Source: an uncultured Clostridia bacterium (GTDB taxonomy: Bacteria; Bacillota; Clostridia; Oscillospirales; Acutalibacteraceae). From it: a stretch of 64,000 bases of DNA. Positions 51,877-60,582 of the stretch are shown in pieces (position 1 is the stretch's first letter; the number at the start of each line of letters is the position of its first letter). The stretch spans positions 62,001 to 126,000 of the forward strand of contig CAMAZY010000002.1 of NCBI GenBank assembly GCA_945863885.1, given 5' to 3'. The translations under genes were made by a program, and so were the position numbers. The notes under the pieces were generated by a model. It made no database searches. It was not told the origin of the DNA and saw only the letters and a list, made by a program, of their open reading frames with translations.

Positions 51877-53145
51877 TTATAAATAATCTTTTACGTTCTT
51901 GTCATAATGACCGGTGTCCTGGTAGCCGTTTTCGGTTCTCATACATTCGCCCCATTTGCGTGCGATTTCTTCGAAGCTGTCCGTCTGAAGTCTGGCTCTT
52001 TCGAAGCCGTCTTTGCTGCCTCTGAGTGCCCAATCGGATTCCCACATACCGTGTCCTGCTGCTTTATATGTCCAAAGCATCCAGCTGACGCCGAGGGTGT
52101 TCATCGTCTTGAAGCAATTATTCCATGTTGTTGTGCCGAGCGGATAAAACTCACCCATGATAAGGGGAACGTTAAACTGATAGAGCCGTGACATCAGAAC
52201 AAAGAAATTGAAAATTGCGTTGTTATTGTTGTAGAAATGAAGCTGATAAACAACATTTGTCCAGCCCTTGAAGAACGAGTGGGGAAGCGCGGCGGCAGTC
52301 CAGATGCATTCCATGGTGATGATGTGATCCGGGTCGGCGGCTCTGACGGTGTCGTAAAGACGGGTGTAGATCCATTCATTGTTGACTCTTCTTTTTACCT
52401 CGGTGCAGTTTACGTCGCACATCGGTTCGTTGAGAAGATCGTACATGGCAACGGTCGGTTCGCCTTTAAAGCGTTCGGCGATAGCGGTCCAAAGCTCATC
52501 GGTAAGCTCTCTGTACCGTTCGCCTTGCTCGGTCTTGTCGAAAAGTCCGCATCCGCCTTTTTTGCCGTTGTGAAGGGCATCACTTTGGTAACCGACGGCG
52601 CCGTGCATATCAAGAATAACGTAAAGTTCTCTTTTCTTGCACTCGCTGACAACCCAGTCAAGGCGGGAGAAGTCCCAGTTGCCGTTTTCGTCAAGAATCT
52701 TTCTGCCGTTGTCGTCATAGTAGAAGTTGCGGAACCAGAACGGAACACGGACACAGTTAAAGCCCATTGACTTGATTTCGTCAAGGTCATATTCGGTAAT
52801 CCAGTTGTCCTGATAGATGTTCATCAGCTCATAGGCTTTTTCTTCGCCGAAGCGTTCAGTAAGCGTGTCGAAAATGTTCAGGTTGTCTGTCGCTTCCTCA
52901 TAAGGGCTAAGCCAGTCCTCAATAATCAGCCACGAACCGAGGTTGACACCTTTTAAGGTGACCTGTTTGCCCTCGGCATTGACGATTTTTGTCCCCTTGG
53001 TTGTCAGAAAATCTTTTTCCGTAAAACCGGTAACAGGCTCAGTTGTTGTATCCTCTTCGCCGACAGCGAAGCTTACCGAGCAAACGGAAAAGAGCATCAG
53101 GGCCGCAAGAAGCAGAGAGAGTGTTTTTTTGATTGTCTTTTTCAT
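51877..53145 (-). CDS. Secreted GH5 glycoside hydrolase
   Basis: The 422-residue exported enzyme has a signal peptide (about residues 1-27) and a (beta/alpha)8 barrel of the cellulase superfamily. The acid/base glutamate is E240 in 'YDLLNEPM' and the nucleophile E332 in 'LIMGEFYP'. 'GVNLGSWLIIEDWLSP' near the start resembles exo-1,3-glucanase/GH5_9-like proteins, so the substrate may be a beta-glucan other than cellulose. No carbohydrate-binding or dockerin module is present. It lies directly downstream of the GH3 gene (21 bp), a sensible pair for beta-glucan breakdown. Confidence 0.9.
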   Translation of the reverse strand: MKKTIKKTLSLLLAALMLFSVCSVSFAVGEEDTTTEPVTGFTEKDFLTTKGTKIVNAEGKQVTLKGVNLGSWLIIEDWLSPYEEATDNLNIFDTLTERFGEEKAYELMNIYQDNWITEYDLDEIKSMGFNCVRVPFWFRNFYYDDNGRKILDENGNWDFSRLDWVVSECKKRELYVILDMHGAVGYQSDALHNGKKGGCGLFDKTEQGERYRELTDELWTAIAERFKGEPTVAMYDLLNEPMCDVNCTEVKRRVNNEWIYTRLYDTVRAADPDHIITMECIWTAAALPHSFFKGWTNVVYQLHFYNNNNAIFNFFVLMSRLYQFNVPLIMGEFYPLGTTTWNNCFKTMNTLGVSWMLWTYKAAGHGMWESDWALRGSKDGFERARLQTDSFEEIARKWGECMRTENGYQDTGHYDKNVKDYL

Positions 53146-53166
53146 AATATTTTCTCCTTTTCCATA

Positions 53167-55611
53167 TTAGTCAAGCTTATTCATGGCAAATCTCAGTACG
53201 TTCATGGCGGTTCTTTGAAGCTCGCCGAGCGTGATACCGTCTTTTGCTTTGTAAGAAGCCTTGATTGAGCCGTCGGGAATGCGGTAGCCGAGACGGCTTC
53301 CGCCGGGCATGAGCACGTCAACTTGTGCCCGGACGCGGTAGGCCTGATTGCGGGTTCCGGGAAATTCCGGAGATTCGCTGTTTCTCATCCACCAGTCGGT
53401 CATGACGTTGCCTTTGTAGCCCCATTCGCCTCTGAGAATCGTTGTACAAAGATCGTAGTTGTAATGACCCCAGACACCGTTGATCTTGTTGTAGGAGGTC
53501 ATGATGTTTTTCGGCTCCGCTTTCTTGACGCAGATTTCGAAGCCTTTTAAGTAAATCTCCCGAAGCGCTCTTTCTGAAACTCTTGAATCGTTGTAAATAC
53601 GGTTGGTTTCCTGATTGTTGCAGGCAAAGTGCTTCGGACAGGCTGATACGCCCTGAGACTGAATCCCGATGACAACGCTTGCGGCAGTCTCACCGGAAAG
53701 AAGCGGATCCTCCGAGAAGTATTCAAAGTTTCTGCCGCAAAGAGGATTGCGATGAATGTTCATGCCAGGAGCGAGGAGAATATCACTGCCTCTGTCCTTC
53801 ATTTCCTTGCCAAGCTCAGCATAAAGTTCGGTAACCAGCTTGCGGTTAAAGGAGCAGGCAAGAACAGCACCGTTCGGAAGAAGCGAGCAGTAAGCACCGA
53901 GACGGATGCCGGACGGACCGTCAGTTGTAATCATGGCGGGCACACCTTTTTCACGAAGAGAGGGGAGAACTCCGGCAAAGGCACCGGCATTACCTCTTGC
54001 GCCTAAGGGGCTGTTCATAATGTAGTCGCCTCTTGAAATCGCTTCAAGCTCCGTCAACGAAAGCTGAGCGACAAAGCTCTCCATGGTTGCTTTTCCGTCT
54101 TTAACGTCTTTGAGTTTGATGCCTTTGTCACCGGTTTGCGGATAAACCGGCGGAAGATTATCAAGAATACGTTTTTTGAGAGAAGCTCTCATGACCGGAG
54201 CAAATTCTGTAACCGGCTTAAGGTTTCCGTTTTCGTCTGTTTTTGCACGGAGTCTTAAGAACGGTTTCTTCGGATCGGGAGCCGCCGCCTGTACACATTG
54301 TTTGACGACCTTTATTGCGGGAACGGTAAACTTCTTGGCAAGGGAAGCCGAACGGACGTCGGTGCCGACGTAAACTTCATAGTCGCCTTTTTCAAGCACA
54401 TAAGCGTTTTTGTAACCCGAAAGACCACTGTCGTCGTAGCTTGCAAGTGAATCAATCTCAAAGCTTAATTTCAGCTTTTCTTCTTCACCCGGTGCTAACA
54501 GTCCGGTTTTTTCGAATGCAACAAGTGAACGAAGCGGTTTTCCGAGCGCTCCCTGCGGCGCATTGACGTAAGCCTGAACAGCTTCTTTGCCGCTGTATGT
54601 AGTGCCGGTGTTTTTCACGGTGACATAGACCGAAGCCGTGCCGTTTGATACTCTTGCCGAGGTGACCTTGACGGAAAAATCGGTGTAGCCTTTGCCGAAG
54701 CCAAACGGATAGAGAACTCGTTCTTTCGCAAAGGTTTCGAAATAACGGTAGCCGACGTAAATATCCTCGGCGTATTCATTTGCCAGCTTGTCGCCGAAAT
54801 TCTTACTGGACGGATAGTCCTCATAAGAAAGGGCAATGGTATCGGCAAGCTTACCGCTCGGAGAAACCGCACCCGACAGCACATCGGCAACAGCGTTACC
54901 GCTTTCCATACCGCTTTGCCATACATAAAGAATTGCGGAAATGCGGCTGTTATATGTTTTAGCCCACGACATGTCGATGATGCTTCCGCAGTCGAGAAGC
55001 ACGACGACCTTTTCAAAATAGCGACAGACCTTGTCGAGCAGATCTCTTTCAATCTTTGTCAGGTAGTAGCTGCCTTCGGTCAGGGTGTTTTCCCTGTCTT
55101 CGCCGGCGGCTCGTCCGATGACAAGTACTGCAGTATCGGATTTCCTGGCGGCGTCCTCAACAAGCTCGCTTGTGACGGGCATTTCTTCGTAGCACATCGG
55201 CCAGTTGCCCCAGATGCCGTCGTTGACGGGATTTTCTTCGATCCACTTTTCATATACGGCGGCAAGTTCTTCATTGACGGTTATGTTTTCGTTTGCACGA
55301 AGTCCGTCAATCAGGCTGACTTTATACGGTGCGTTAACATCACCGCCCGAGCCGTAACCGACATAGAAATAGTCTTTCTGAACCCTGCCGAAGACCGAGA
55401 CGACCCGATCTTTCGTCAGCGGCAAAACGCCGTTGTCGTTTTTGAGCAGTACAGTGCCTTCTGCTGCAATCTCACGGCAAAGACGCATGATTTCAGGCGT
55501 TGACTTTTCCGGTTCGCCGTCGCTTTTGACCGAGGTTTGCGAAACAGCGTTTGTGACAAGCGCACCGATATCGCTTATGGTACGTTGAATTTTCTTTTTA
55601 AGCTTACTCAT
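53167..55611 (-). CDS. GH3 beta-glucosidase with permuted domain order
   Basis: The 814-residue protein has no signal peptide, so it is cytoplasmic. The usual GH3 order is reversed: the alpha/beta sandwich ('REIAAEGTVLLKNDNGVLPL', about residues 45-65 onward) comes first, then a fibronectin-III-like unit ('SGKEAVQAYVNAP', about 345-430), and the TIM barrel last, with the nucleophile aspartate in 'VMTDWW' and the substrate motif 'KHFACNNQE'. This permuted form is known from Ruminococcus and Butyrivibrio beta-glucosidases. ATG 55611 follows AAGGAGA; a longer frame to 55677 lacks a ribosome site. Confidence 0.92.
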   Translation of the reverse strand: MSKLKKKIQRTISDIGALVTNAVSQTSVKSDGEPEKSTPEIMRLCREIAAEGTVLLKNDNGVLPLTKDRVVSVFGRVQKDYFYVGYGSGGDVNAPYKVSLIDGLRANENITVNEELAAVYEKWIEENPVNDGIWGNWPMCYEEMPVTSELVEDAARKSDTAVLVIGRAAGEDRENTLTEGSYYLTKIERDLLDKVCRYFEKVVVLLDCGSIIDMSWAKTYNSRISAILYVWQSGMESGNAVADVLSGAVSPSGKLADTIALSYEDYPSSKNFGDKLANEYAEDIYVGYRYFETFAKERVLYPFGFGKGYTDFSVKVTSARVSNGTASVYVTVKNTGTTYSGKEAVQAYVNAPQGALGKPLRSLVAFEKTGLLAPGEEEKLKLSFEIDSLASYDDSGLSGYKNAYVLEKGDYEVYVGTDVRSASLAKKFTVPAIKVVKQCVQAAAPDPKKPFLRLRAKTDENGNLKPVTEFAPVMRASLKKRILDNLPPVYPQTGDKGIKLKDVKDGKATMESFVAQLSLTELEAISRGDYIMNSPLGARGNAGAFAGVLPSLREKGVPAMITTDGPSGIRLGAYCSLLPNGAVLACSFNRKLVTELYAELGKEMKDRGSDILLAPGMNIHRNPLCGRNFEYFSEDPLLSGETAASVVIGIQSQGVSACPKHFACNNQETNRIYNDSRVSERALREIYLKGFEICVKKAEPKNIMTSYNKINGVWGHYNYDLCTTILRGEWGYKGNVMTDWWMRNSESPEFPGTRNQAYRVRAQVDVLMPGGSRLGYRIPDGSIKASYKAKDGITLGELQRTAMNVLRFAMNKLD

Positions 55612-55673
55612 AATGTTCTCCTTGGTATTCAGATGTTTGATATCATTATACAGGAAAAAACTGTAATTTTCAA

Positions 55674-57095
55674 TCACTTATTTTGTTTGTTTGCCTTAAA
55701 ATATTCTTCTTTTCCTTTAATTCCTTCGCTTGTGACGGGCTTGAGCCATTTGAGCGACCGGAAATGGAGAAGACAGAATATACTTTTCGGTATATCTTCC
55801 GCTAAATAAGCGGTCATCAGCACGGCAACAAACGGAAGAGCAAACACCTTTGAGACAAGAATTGCTGCCGGAACGGCAAAGACCCAAAGGCTTCCGACGT
55901 CGCAGACCATGCCTATAAATGTGTCGCCGCCGGAACGGAAGATTCCGACAACCTGAACATAGGCAATCATACGAAGCGGCATTTCAAGACCGACAAAAAG
56001 AATGATCGTCCTTGCGGTGCTGACTGTTAGTTCGGAAATGTTGTCACCCATATTGAAAATGCTGATGAGCTGACCTCTGAAAATGACCATCAGTATGCCG
56101 ATGACGAATGCAGTCAGCGGAACAAGCAGTGCAAACCGTTTTGAATCGTTGACGGCTCGTTCGATATTGCCTTTACCGACTGATTTTCCGACCATAATGA
56201 CGCAGGCGTTGCCAAGGCCTACAAAGAACGCAAAAGCAAGGTCAACCACGGTTTTGAGAATGGTAACCGCCGCATAGTACTCATATCCCATGTTGGAATA
56301 AACAGCGTTTAACACCACGATACCCGTTGCCCAGAGTGCTTCGTTGCAGACAACCGGGACCGCCCTCTTAAAGAAAGCTTTGATGTGATGCGGCTTGAAC
56401 GAGAATAAGTCCTTCGGACTTCTGACAAGATGATTTTTCTGAAACGCCGAAATCAGAAGCAAAAGAACGGGACCTGTCCACGAAGAAATACAGGTTGCTG
56501 CAGCGGCACCTCTGACGCCAAGCTCCGGCAGACCGAACTTTCCGAAAATGAAGCCGTAATTCAAAACGGCGTTGAGAACCGTAGTGACCGCCGAAACGTA
56601 CATCGGAACCTTTACCTTTTCGATGTTTCTTAAAAAGCCGGAAAGGATAACCGTCAGCATGACAGCAGGGTAGGAGAAGCAGGCAATTTTCATATAGGCG
56701 CTTCCGCTTTCGATGACGGCGGCTTCCTTGTTAAAGAAGGAAATGACAGTTGTCGGAAAGAAGCAGGCCGGAATAAAAAACAGGATTGCGATCACAGATG
56801 CGGTGCAAAGAGCGATTCCGAGAACCCGCCGCATGGATTTGTAGTCCTTGATGCCCCAATACTGTGCGGCAAAAACCGACATGCCCGAGCAAAGCCCGAA
56901 CGAAACGAGATTCAGAAGCCAGCTCCACTGACCGGCCATACCGACCGACGAAAGGGCAACATCACCGAGCTTGCTGACCATGAGGGTATCAATCAGCTGA
57001 AACGAGCCGGTAAGCATATTCTGTATTGCAATAGGTAAAGCAAGCTTAACCGTGATTTTCCAGAAAGGCTTGTCTCCTAAATATTTTGAAAGCAT
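55674..57095 (-). CDS. MATE-family efflux transporter
   Basis: The 473-residue protein has twelve hydrophobic helices in two similar halves, as in the MATE/MOP superfamily of Na+ or H+-driven exporters. Landmarks are 'ALPIAIQNMLTGSFQLIDTLMVSKLGD' in helix 1-2 and 'FRSGGDTFIGMVCDVGSLW' in the second half. The substrate is unknown. ATG 57095 follows GAGGA. It ends 63 bp before the GH3 gene starts and may be co-transcribed with the GH genes. Confidence 0.9.
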   Translation of the reverse strand: MLSKYLGDKPFWKITVKLALPIAIQNMLTGSFQLIDTLMVSKLGDVALSSVGMAGQWSWLLNLVSFGLCSGMSVFAAQYWGIKDYKSMRRVLGIALCTASVIAILFFIPACFFPTTVISFFNKEAAVIESGSAYMKIACFSYPAVMLTVILSGFLRNIEKVKVPMYVSAVTTVLNAVLNYGFIFGKFGLPELGVRGAAAATCISSWTGPVLLLLISAFQKNHLVRSPKDLFSFKPHHIKAFFKRAVPVVCNEALWATGIVVLNAVYSNMGYEYYAAVTILKTVVDLAFAFFVGLGNACVIMVGKSVGKGNIERAVNDSKRFALLVPLTAFVIGILMVIFRGQLISIFNMGDNISELTVSTARTIILFVGLEMPLRMIAYVQVVGIFRSGGDTFIGMVCDVGSLWVFAVPAAILVSKVFALPFVAVLMTAYLAEDIPKSIFCLLHFRSLKWLKPVTSEGIKGKEEYFKANKQNK

Positions 57096-57197
57096 GAAAA
57101 AATCCTCCGTAAACAAATTGAATCTATTATATTTTAGTTATACTCAAATGTCAATGAAAGGTTATCACAAAAAAAATTACAGGTGTTGCCGTTGTGC

Positions 57198-57226
57198 TTG
57201 ACTTTGGGTTAACGGGCGAATATAAT
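57198..57226 (+). promoter_or_regulatory. Promoter of the old-yellow-enzyme gene
   Basis: TTGACT (57198-57203), a 17-bp spacer and TATAAT (57221-57226). Confidence 0.75.
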
Positions 57227-57291
57227 GGATTTAAGCGAATACAATGGTATTGCTTATTTTTGGGAGAAATTATGAAGAAAGAAGGATTGTT

Positions 57292-59343
57292 ATGGACGAA
57301 AAATACTCTGCCCTGTTTACGCCCTGGAAAATCGGAAATGTTGAAATCAAAAACCGTATTGTTCTGTGTCCGATGGGCGGAACCTCGCTTTTCGGATGGA
57401 TGGAACCGAATCACTTTGACAAGGAGGCGGCGAACTTTTTCCTTGAAAGAGCGAAAAACAACGTCGGTCTGATTGTTCCCGGTATCGCTCCGCTTCGCGA
57501 CACGATCTGCGGACGGTGGCTCTGGCAGAATAAGAAGATGTTTAAACAGCTCAAGCCCTTTATGGAAGAAATTCACGCAACGGGAGCAAAACTCTTTGTA
57601 CAGCTGACCGCCGGTTTCGGCCGTTCGTTTGCGCTTCCCGATTCGCTTGTCGCCGTACAGAAGAACAAGGTGCTCAAAACGCTTGTCAAGCCGATTATAG
57701 ACCTGGATTATCTTTCGGCAAGCCCGAGCGCACTTCCGTCCCGCTGGAAAGAAGACATCATGTGCCGTGAGGTGACCGTTGACGAGATTGAACAGATGAT
57801 TGACGGCTTTGCGAAGACCGCTTTGCTTTGCAAGGAGGCCGGTGTTGACGGTGTCGAAATTCACGCCGTTCATGAAGGCTATTTACTCGACCAGTTCGCC
57901 ATGAAATACACCAACAAGCGTACCGACTCCTACGGCGGTTCGCTGGAAAACCGTTTGCGCTTTGCGTGTGAGGTCGTCAAACGTGTCAAAAAGCTTTGCG
58001 GTGACGATTATCCCGTTTCGCTTCGTTATTCCGTTGTCTCCAAGACCAAAGGCTTTTGCAAGGGTGCAATTCCCGGCGAGGAATACACCGAGGTCGGTCG
58101 TGATATGGAGGAAAGCGAAAAGGCGGCAAAAATTCTTCAGGATGCGGGCTATGATATGCTCAACGCCGATAACGGCACCTACGATGCCTGGTACTGGGCG
58201 CATCCGCCGGCCTATATGCCGCAAAACTGTAACCTTGAAGATGTATCGCATATTAAAAAGTTTGTCGATATTCCGGTTGTCTGCGCCGGAAGAATGGAGC
58301 CGGAAGTCGGCGCCAAGGCTGTGGCTGAGGGTCAGATTGATGCGATGGGTGTTGCCCGTCAGTTCCTGACCGATCCCCAATGGGTCACGAAGCTGATGAA
58401 CGGAAAAGAAGAGGACATTCAGCCGTGTATCTGCTGTCATAACGCCTGCTTTACCATGGCACATTATAACGGCGTTGCCAACGATCAGCCGATGTCCGAT
58501 TCATCGCATATGGCCCGCTGTGCGCTCAATCCGCAGACCATGCAGAGCAAGAAATATAAAATCGTTCCCGCTAAGATACAAAAGAATGTTGCCGTTATCG
58601 GCGGCGGTATCGGCGGAATGGAATGTGCAAGAGTGCTTGCGCTTCGGGGACATAAGGTTACGCTTTATGAAAAGAGCGACTGCCTCGGCGGAATCTTTAT
58701 TGCCGCCGCCGCTCCGTATTTTAAAGAAAAAGACCGTGACCTGATCGAATGGTACAAACGTGAGCTTCAGAAGCTTCCCGTTGAAATCAAGCTGAACACG
58801 GAAATTAAGAATGTTGCAAGCCTCAATGCTGATGAAGTGATTGTCGCAACCGGCTCGAAAGCCCGGAAGATTCCCGTCAAGGGCGCCGAAAAGGCGATTG
58901 ACGCCGTAGATTATCTTTTAGGTAAAGATGTCGGCGAAAACGTTGTCATTGTCGGTGGCGGACTTACCGGCTGTGAAATTGCGTATGATCTGTATCATAA
59001 GGGCAAAAAGCCCGTCATCGTTGAGATGAAGAACGACCTGATTGCCGTTAAGGGTGTCTGCCTTGCCAACTCCAGTTATTTAAGAGACTTCTTTGAAGCG
59101 AAGAAGGTGCCGGTTTATCTTGAAACAAAGCTCGGTGAGGTAACCGAAGACGGAATCGTTGCTGTTGATAAGAACGGCAAACAATTCAATATTGCCGCTG
59201 ATGATGTTATTCTCTCCGTCGGTTATGTTCCGACGCCGCTTGCCGAAAAGAGTAAGCACGTTCATGTCATCGGTGACGCGGATAAGGTCGGCAACCTTCG
59301 TACCGTTATCTGGGGTGCGTGGGACGTTGCTATGAAGATCTGA
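57292..59343 (+). CDS. Old-yellow-enzyme/2,4-dienoyl-CoA reductase-like flavoprotein
   Basis: The 683-residue flavin enzyme has an N-terminal FMN-binding TIM barrel ('LFTPWKIGNVEIKNRIVLCPMGG', 'GVEIHAVHEGYLLDQF'), a cysteine cluster for one [4Fe-4S] ('CICCHNAC' plus a later Cys at 'MARCALNP', about residues 380-410), and a C-terminal FAD/NAD(P)H domain ('VAVIGGGIGGMECARVLALRGH', 'NVVIVGGGLTGCEIAYDL'). This is the layout of FadH/BaiCD/BaiH, which reduce conjugated enoyl or steroid substrates. The actual substrate cannot be told. ATG 57292 follows AAGGA. Confidence 0.88.
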   Translation: MDEKYSALFTPWKIGNVEIKNRIVLCPMGGTSLFGWMEPNHFDKEAANFFLERAKNNVGLIVPGIAPLRDTICGRWLWQNKKMFKQLKPFMEEIHATGAKLFVQLTAGFGRSFALPDSLVAVQKNKVLKTLVKPIIDLDYLSASPSALPSRWKEDIMCREVTVDEIEQMIDGFAKTALLCKEAGVDGVEIHAVHEGYLLDQFAMKYTNKRTDSYGGSLENRLRFACEVVKRVKKLCGDDYPVSLRYSVVSKTKGFCKGAIPGEEYTEVGRDMEESEKAAKILQDAGYDMLNADNGTYDAWYWAHPPAYMPQNCNLEDVSHIKKFVDIPVVCAGRMEPEVGAKAVAEGQIDAMGVARQFLTDPQWVTKLMNGKEEDIQPCICCHNACFTMAHYNGVANDQPMSDSSHMARCALNPQTMQSKKYKIVPAKIQKNVAVIGGGIGGMECARVLALRGHKVTLYEKSDCLGGIFIAAAAPYFKEKDRDLIEWYKRELQKLPVEIKLNTEIKNVASLNADEVIVATGSKARKIPVKGAEKAIDAVDYLLGKDVGENVVIVGGGLTGCEIAYDLYHKGKKPVIVEMKNDLIAVKGVCLANSSYLRDFFEAKKVPVYLETKLGEVTEDGIVAVDKNGKQFNIAADDVILSVGYVPTPLAEKSKHVHVIGDADKVGNLRTVIWGAWDVAMKI

Positions 59344-59370
59344 TCCCTATTGACTGATAAAAAATTATGA

Positions 59371-59411
59371 CAGGTGTGCCGGAGCCGACCCTTCGGCGCA
59401 CCTTGTTTCTG
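59371..59411 (+). terminator. Terminator of the flavoprotein gene
   Basis: AGGTGTGCCG (59372-59381) pairs with CGGCGCACCT (59394-59403), followed by TGTTTCT. Confidence 0.75.
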
Positions 59412-59429
59412 TAATACGGAAAGGAAAGC

Positions 59430-60125
59430 ATGATGACGGACAGTGAAATGATGATAAGAGAGCGTCTGATGTCTCTTGCGGACGAAACATACCGTGATTT
59501 TCAGGCAAAGCTGATGCCGACGATTGATAAAGATACGGTACTCGGCGTCAGAATGCCCGAAATCAAAAAGTTGGCAAAAGAACTAAAGGGCACAAGAGAA
59601 GCCGAAGAATTTTTGAATGCGCCGAAGCATAAGTATTACGATGAAAATACGTTGCACATATCACTTCTCAATCTCGAAAAAGATTTTGATCGGGCGCTTG
59701 AACGGACAATCGCTTTTTTGCCGTACATTGACAACTGGGCGGTCTGCGATATGCTAAGCCCTAAGGCTTTTTCTAAGAATCTTCCCTGTCTGTATGATCA
59801 TATTCTGCTGTGGCTCAGAAGCGATAAGCCGTATACCGTCCGCTTCGGCATCGGGATGCTGATGCGATATTTTCTTGATGAAAACTTCGACGAAAAATAT
59901 CTGACAATAGTTGCCGGTATAAAAAGTGATGAATATTACGTCAATATGATGTGTGCCTGGTATTTCGCAACAGCACTGACAAAGCAATACGAAAGCACCT
60001 TGCCGTACTTTACAGAAAACAGGCTCGAAAAATGGGTGCATAATAAGGCGATTTCAAAGGCCTGTGACTCGTTCCGGGTTGTAAAAGAGAAAAAAGATTA
60101 TCTGAAAACCTTTAGATACAAATAG
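59430..60125 (+). CDS. AlkD-like DNA alkylation repair protein
   Basis: AlkD-family glycosylases remove alkylated bases using a curved stack of HEAT-like repeats. The 231-residue protein is all helical; 'VLGVRMPEIKKLAKEL' and 'IDNWAVCDMLSPKAF' (with the Trp-x-x-x-Asp element that lines the DNA lesion site) are diagnostic, as is 'VRFGIGMLMRYFLDE'. GGAAAGGAAAG precedes the double ATG. Confidence 0.9.
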   Translation: MMTDSEMMIRERLMSLADETYRDFQAKLMPTIDKDTVLGVRMPEIKKLAKELKGTREAEEFLNAPKHKYYDENTLHISLLNLEKDFDRALERTIAFLPYIDNWAVCDMLSPKAFSKNLPCLYDHILLWLRSDKPYTVRFGIGMLMRYFLDENFDEKYLTIVAGIKSDEYYVNMMCAWYFATALTKQYESTLPYFTENRLEKWVHNKAISKACDSFRVVKEKKDYLKTFRYK

Positions 60126-60185
60126 CACTTTACCTTTATTGTAACAGATGGTTGAAATATTGCTGAAATAATACCGCTTAAAAAC

Positions 60186-60213
60186 TTGACTTTTTGGTGA
60201 GTTTTGCTATAAT
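60186..60213 (+). promoter_or_regulatory. Promoter of tRNA-Leu(TAG)
   Basis: TTGACT (60186-60191), a 16-bp spacer and TATAAT (60208-60213). Confidence 0.75.
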
Positions 60214-60241
60214 TATAGAGATGAGTTTGCGCTCACTGTAT

Positions 60242-60326
60242 GCCGGTATGGTGGAATTGGCAGACACGCAAGATTTAGGATCTTGTGCCGCAAGGTGTGC
60301 AGGTTCGATCCCTGTTACCGGCACCA
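60242..60326 (+). tRNA. tRNA-Leu (anticodon TAG)
   Basis: Acceptor GCCGGTA pairs with TACCGGC. Anticodon stem CAAGA/TCTTG with loop TTTAGGA, long variable arm, CCA encoded. Confidence 0.94.
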
Positions 60327-60374
60327 AAAATAAGTGCTTGCCGTGGCGGGTACTTTTGTTTTCTTTCACTTTTT

Positions 60375-60448
60375 GCAGATGTAGTTCAATGGCAGAATGT
60401 CAGCTTCCCAAGCTGAACACGCGGGTTCGATTCCCGTCATCTGCTCCA
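60375..60448 (+). tRNA. tRNA-Gly (anticodon CCC)
   Basis: Acceptor GCAGATG pairs with CATCTGC. Anticodon stem TCAGC/GCTGA with loop TTCCCAA. CCA is encoded. Confidence 0.94.
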
Positions 60449-60491
60449 TTTTTTCTGTTGGAAAACGTTGGATTTTTAATTGGCCCTCTAA

Positions 60492-60558
60492 GCCGGAATT
60501 TCAATAAGAGGCTCTTTTGCTGCAAGGTGTGCCGCCTCGACACTTGATACCGGTACCA
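60492..60558 (+). pseudogene. Decayed tRNA-Leu copy
   Basis: GCCGGAAT at the start and GCAAGGTGTGCCGCCTCGA followed by ATACCGGTACCA at the end align with the intact tRNA-Leu(TAG) 250 bp upstream, with point changes and a deletion through the D-arm/anticodon region. It cannot fold as a tRNA. Confidence 0.65.
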
Positions 60559-60582
60559 ATTCCATGATGAAGGAGTAGAAAA

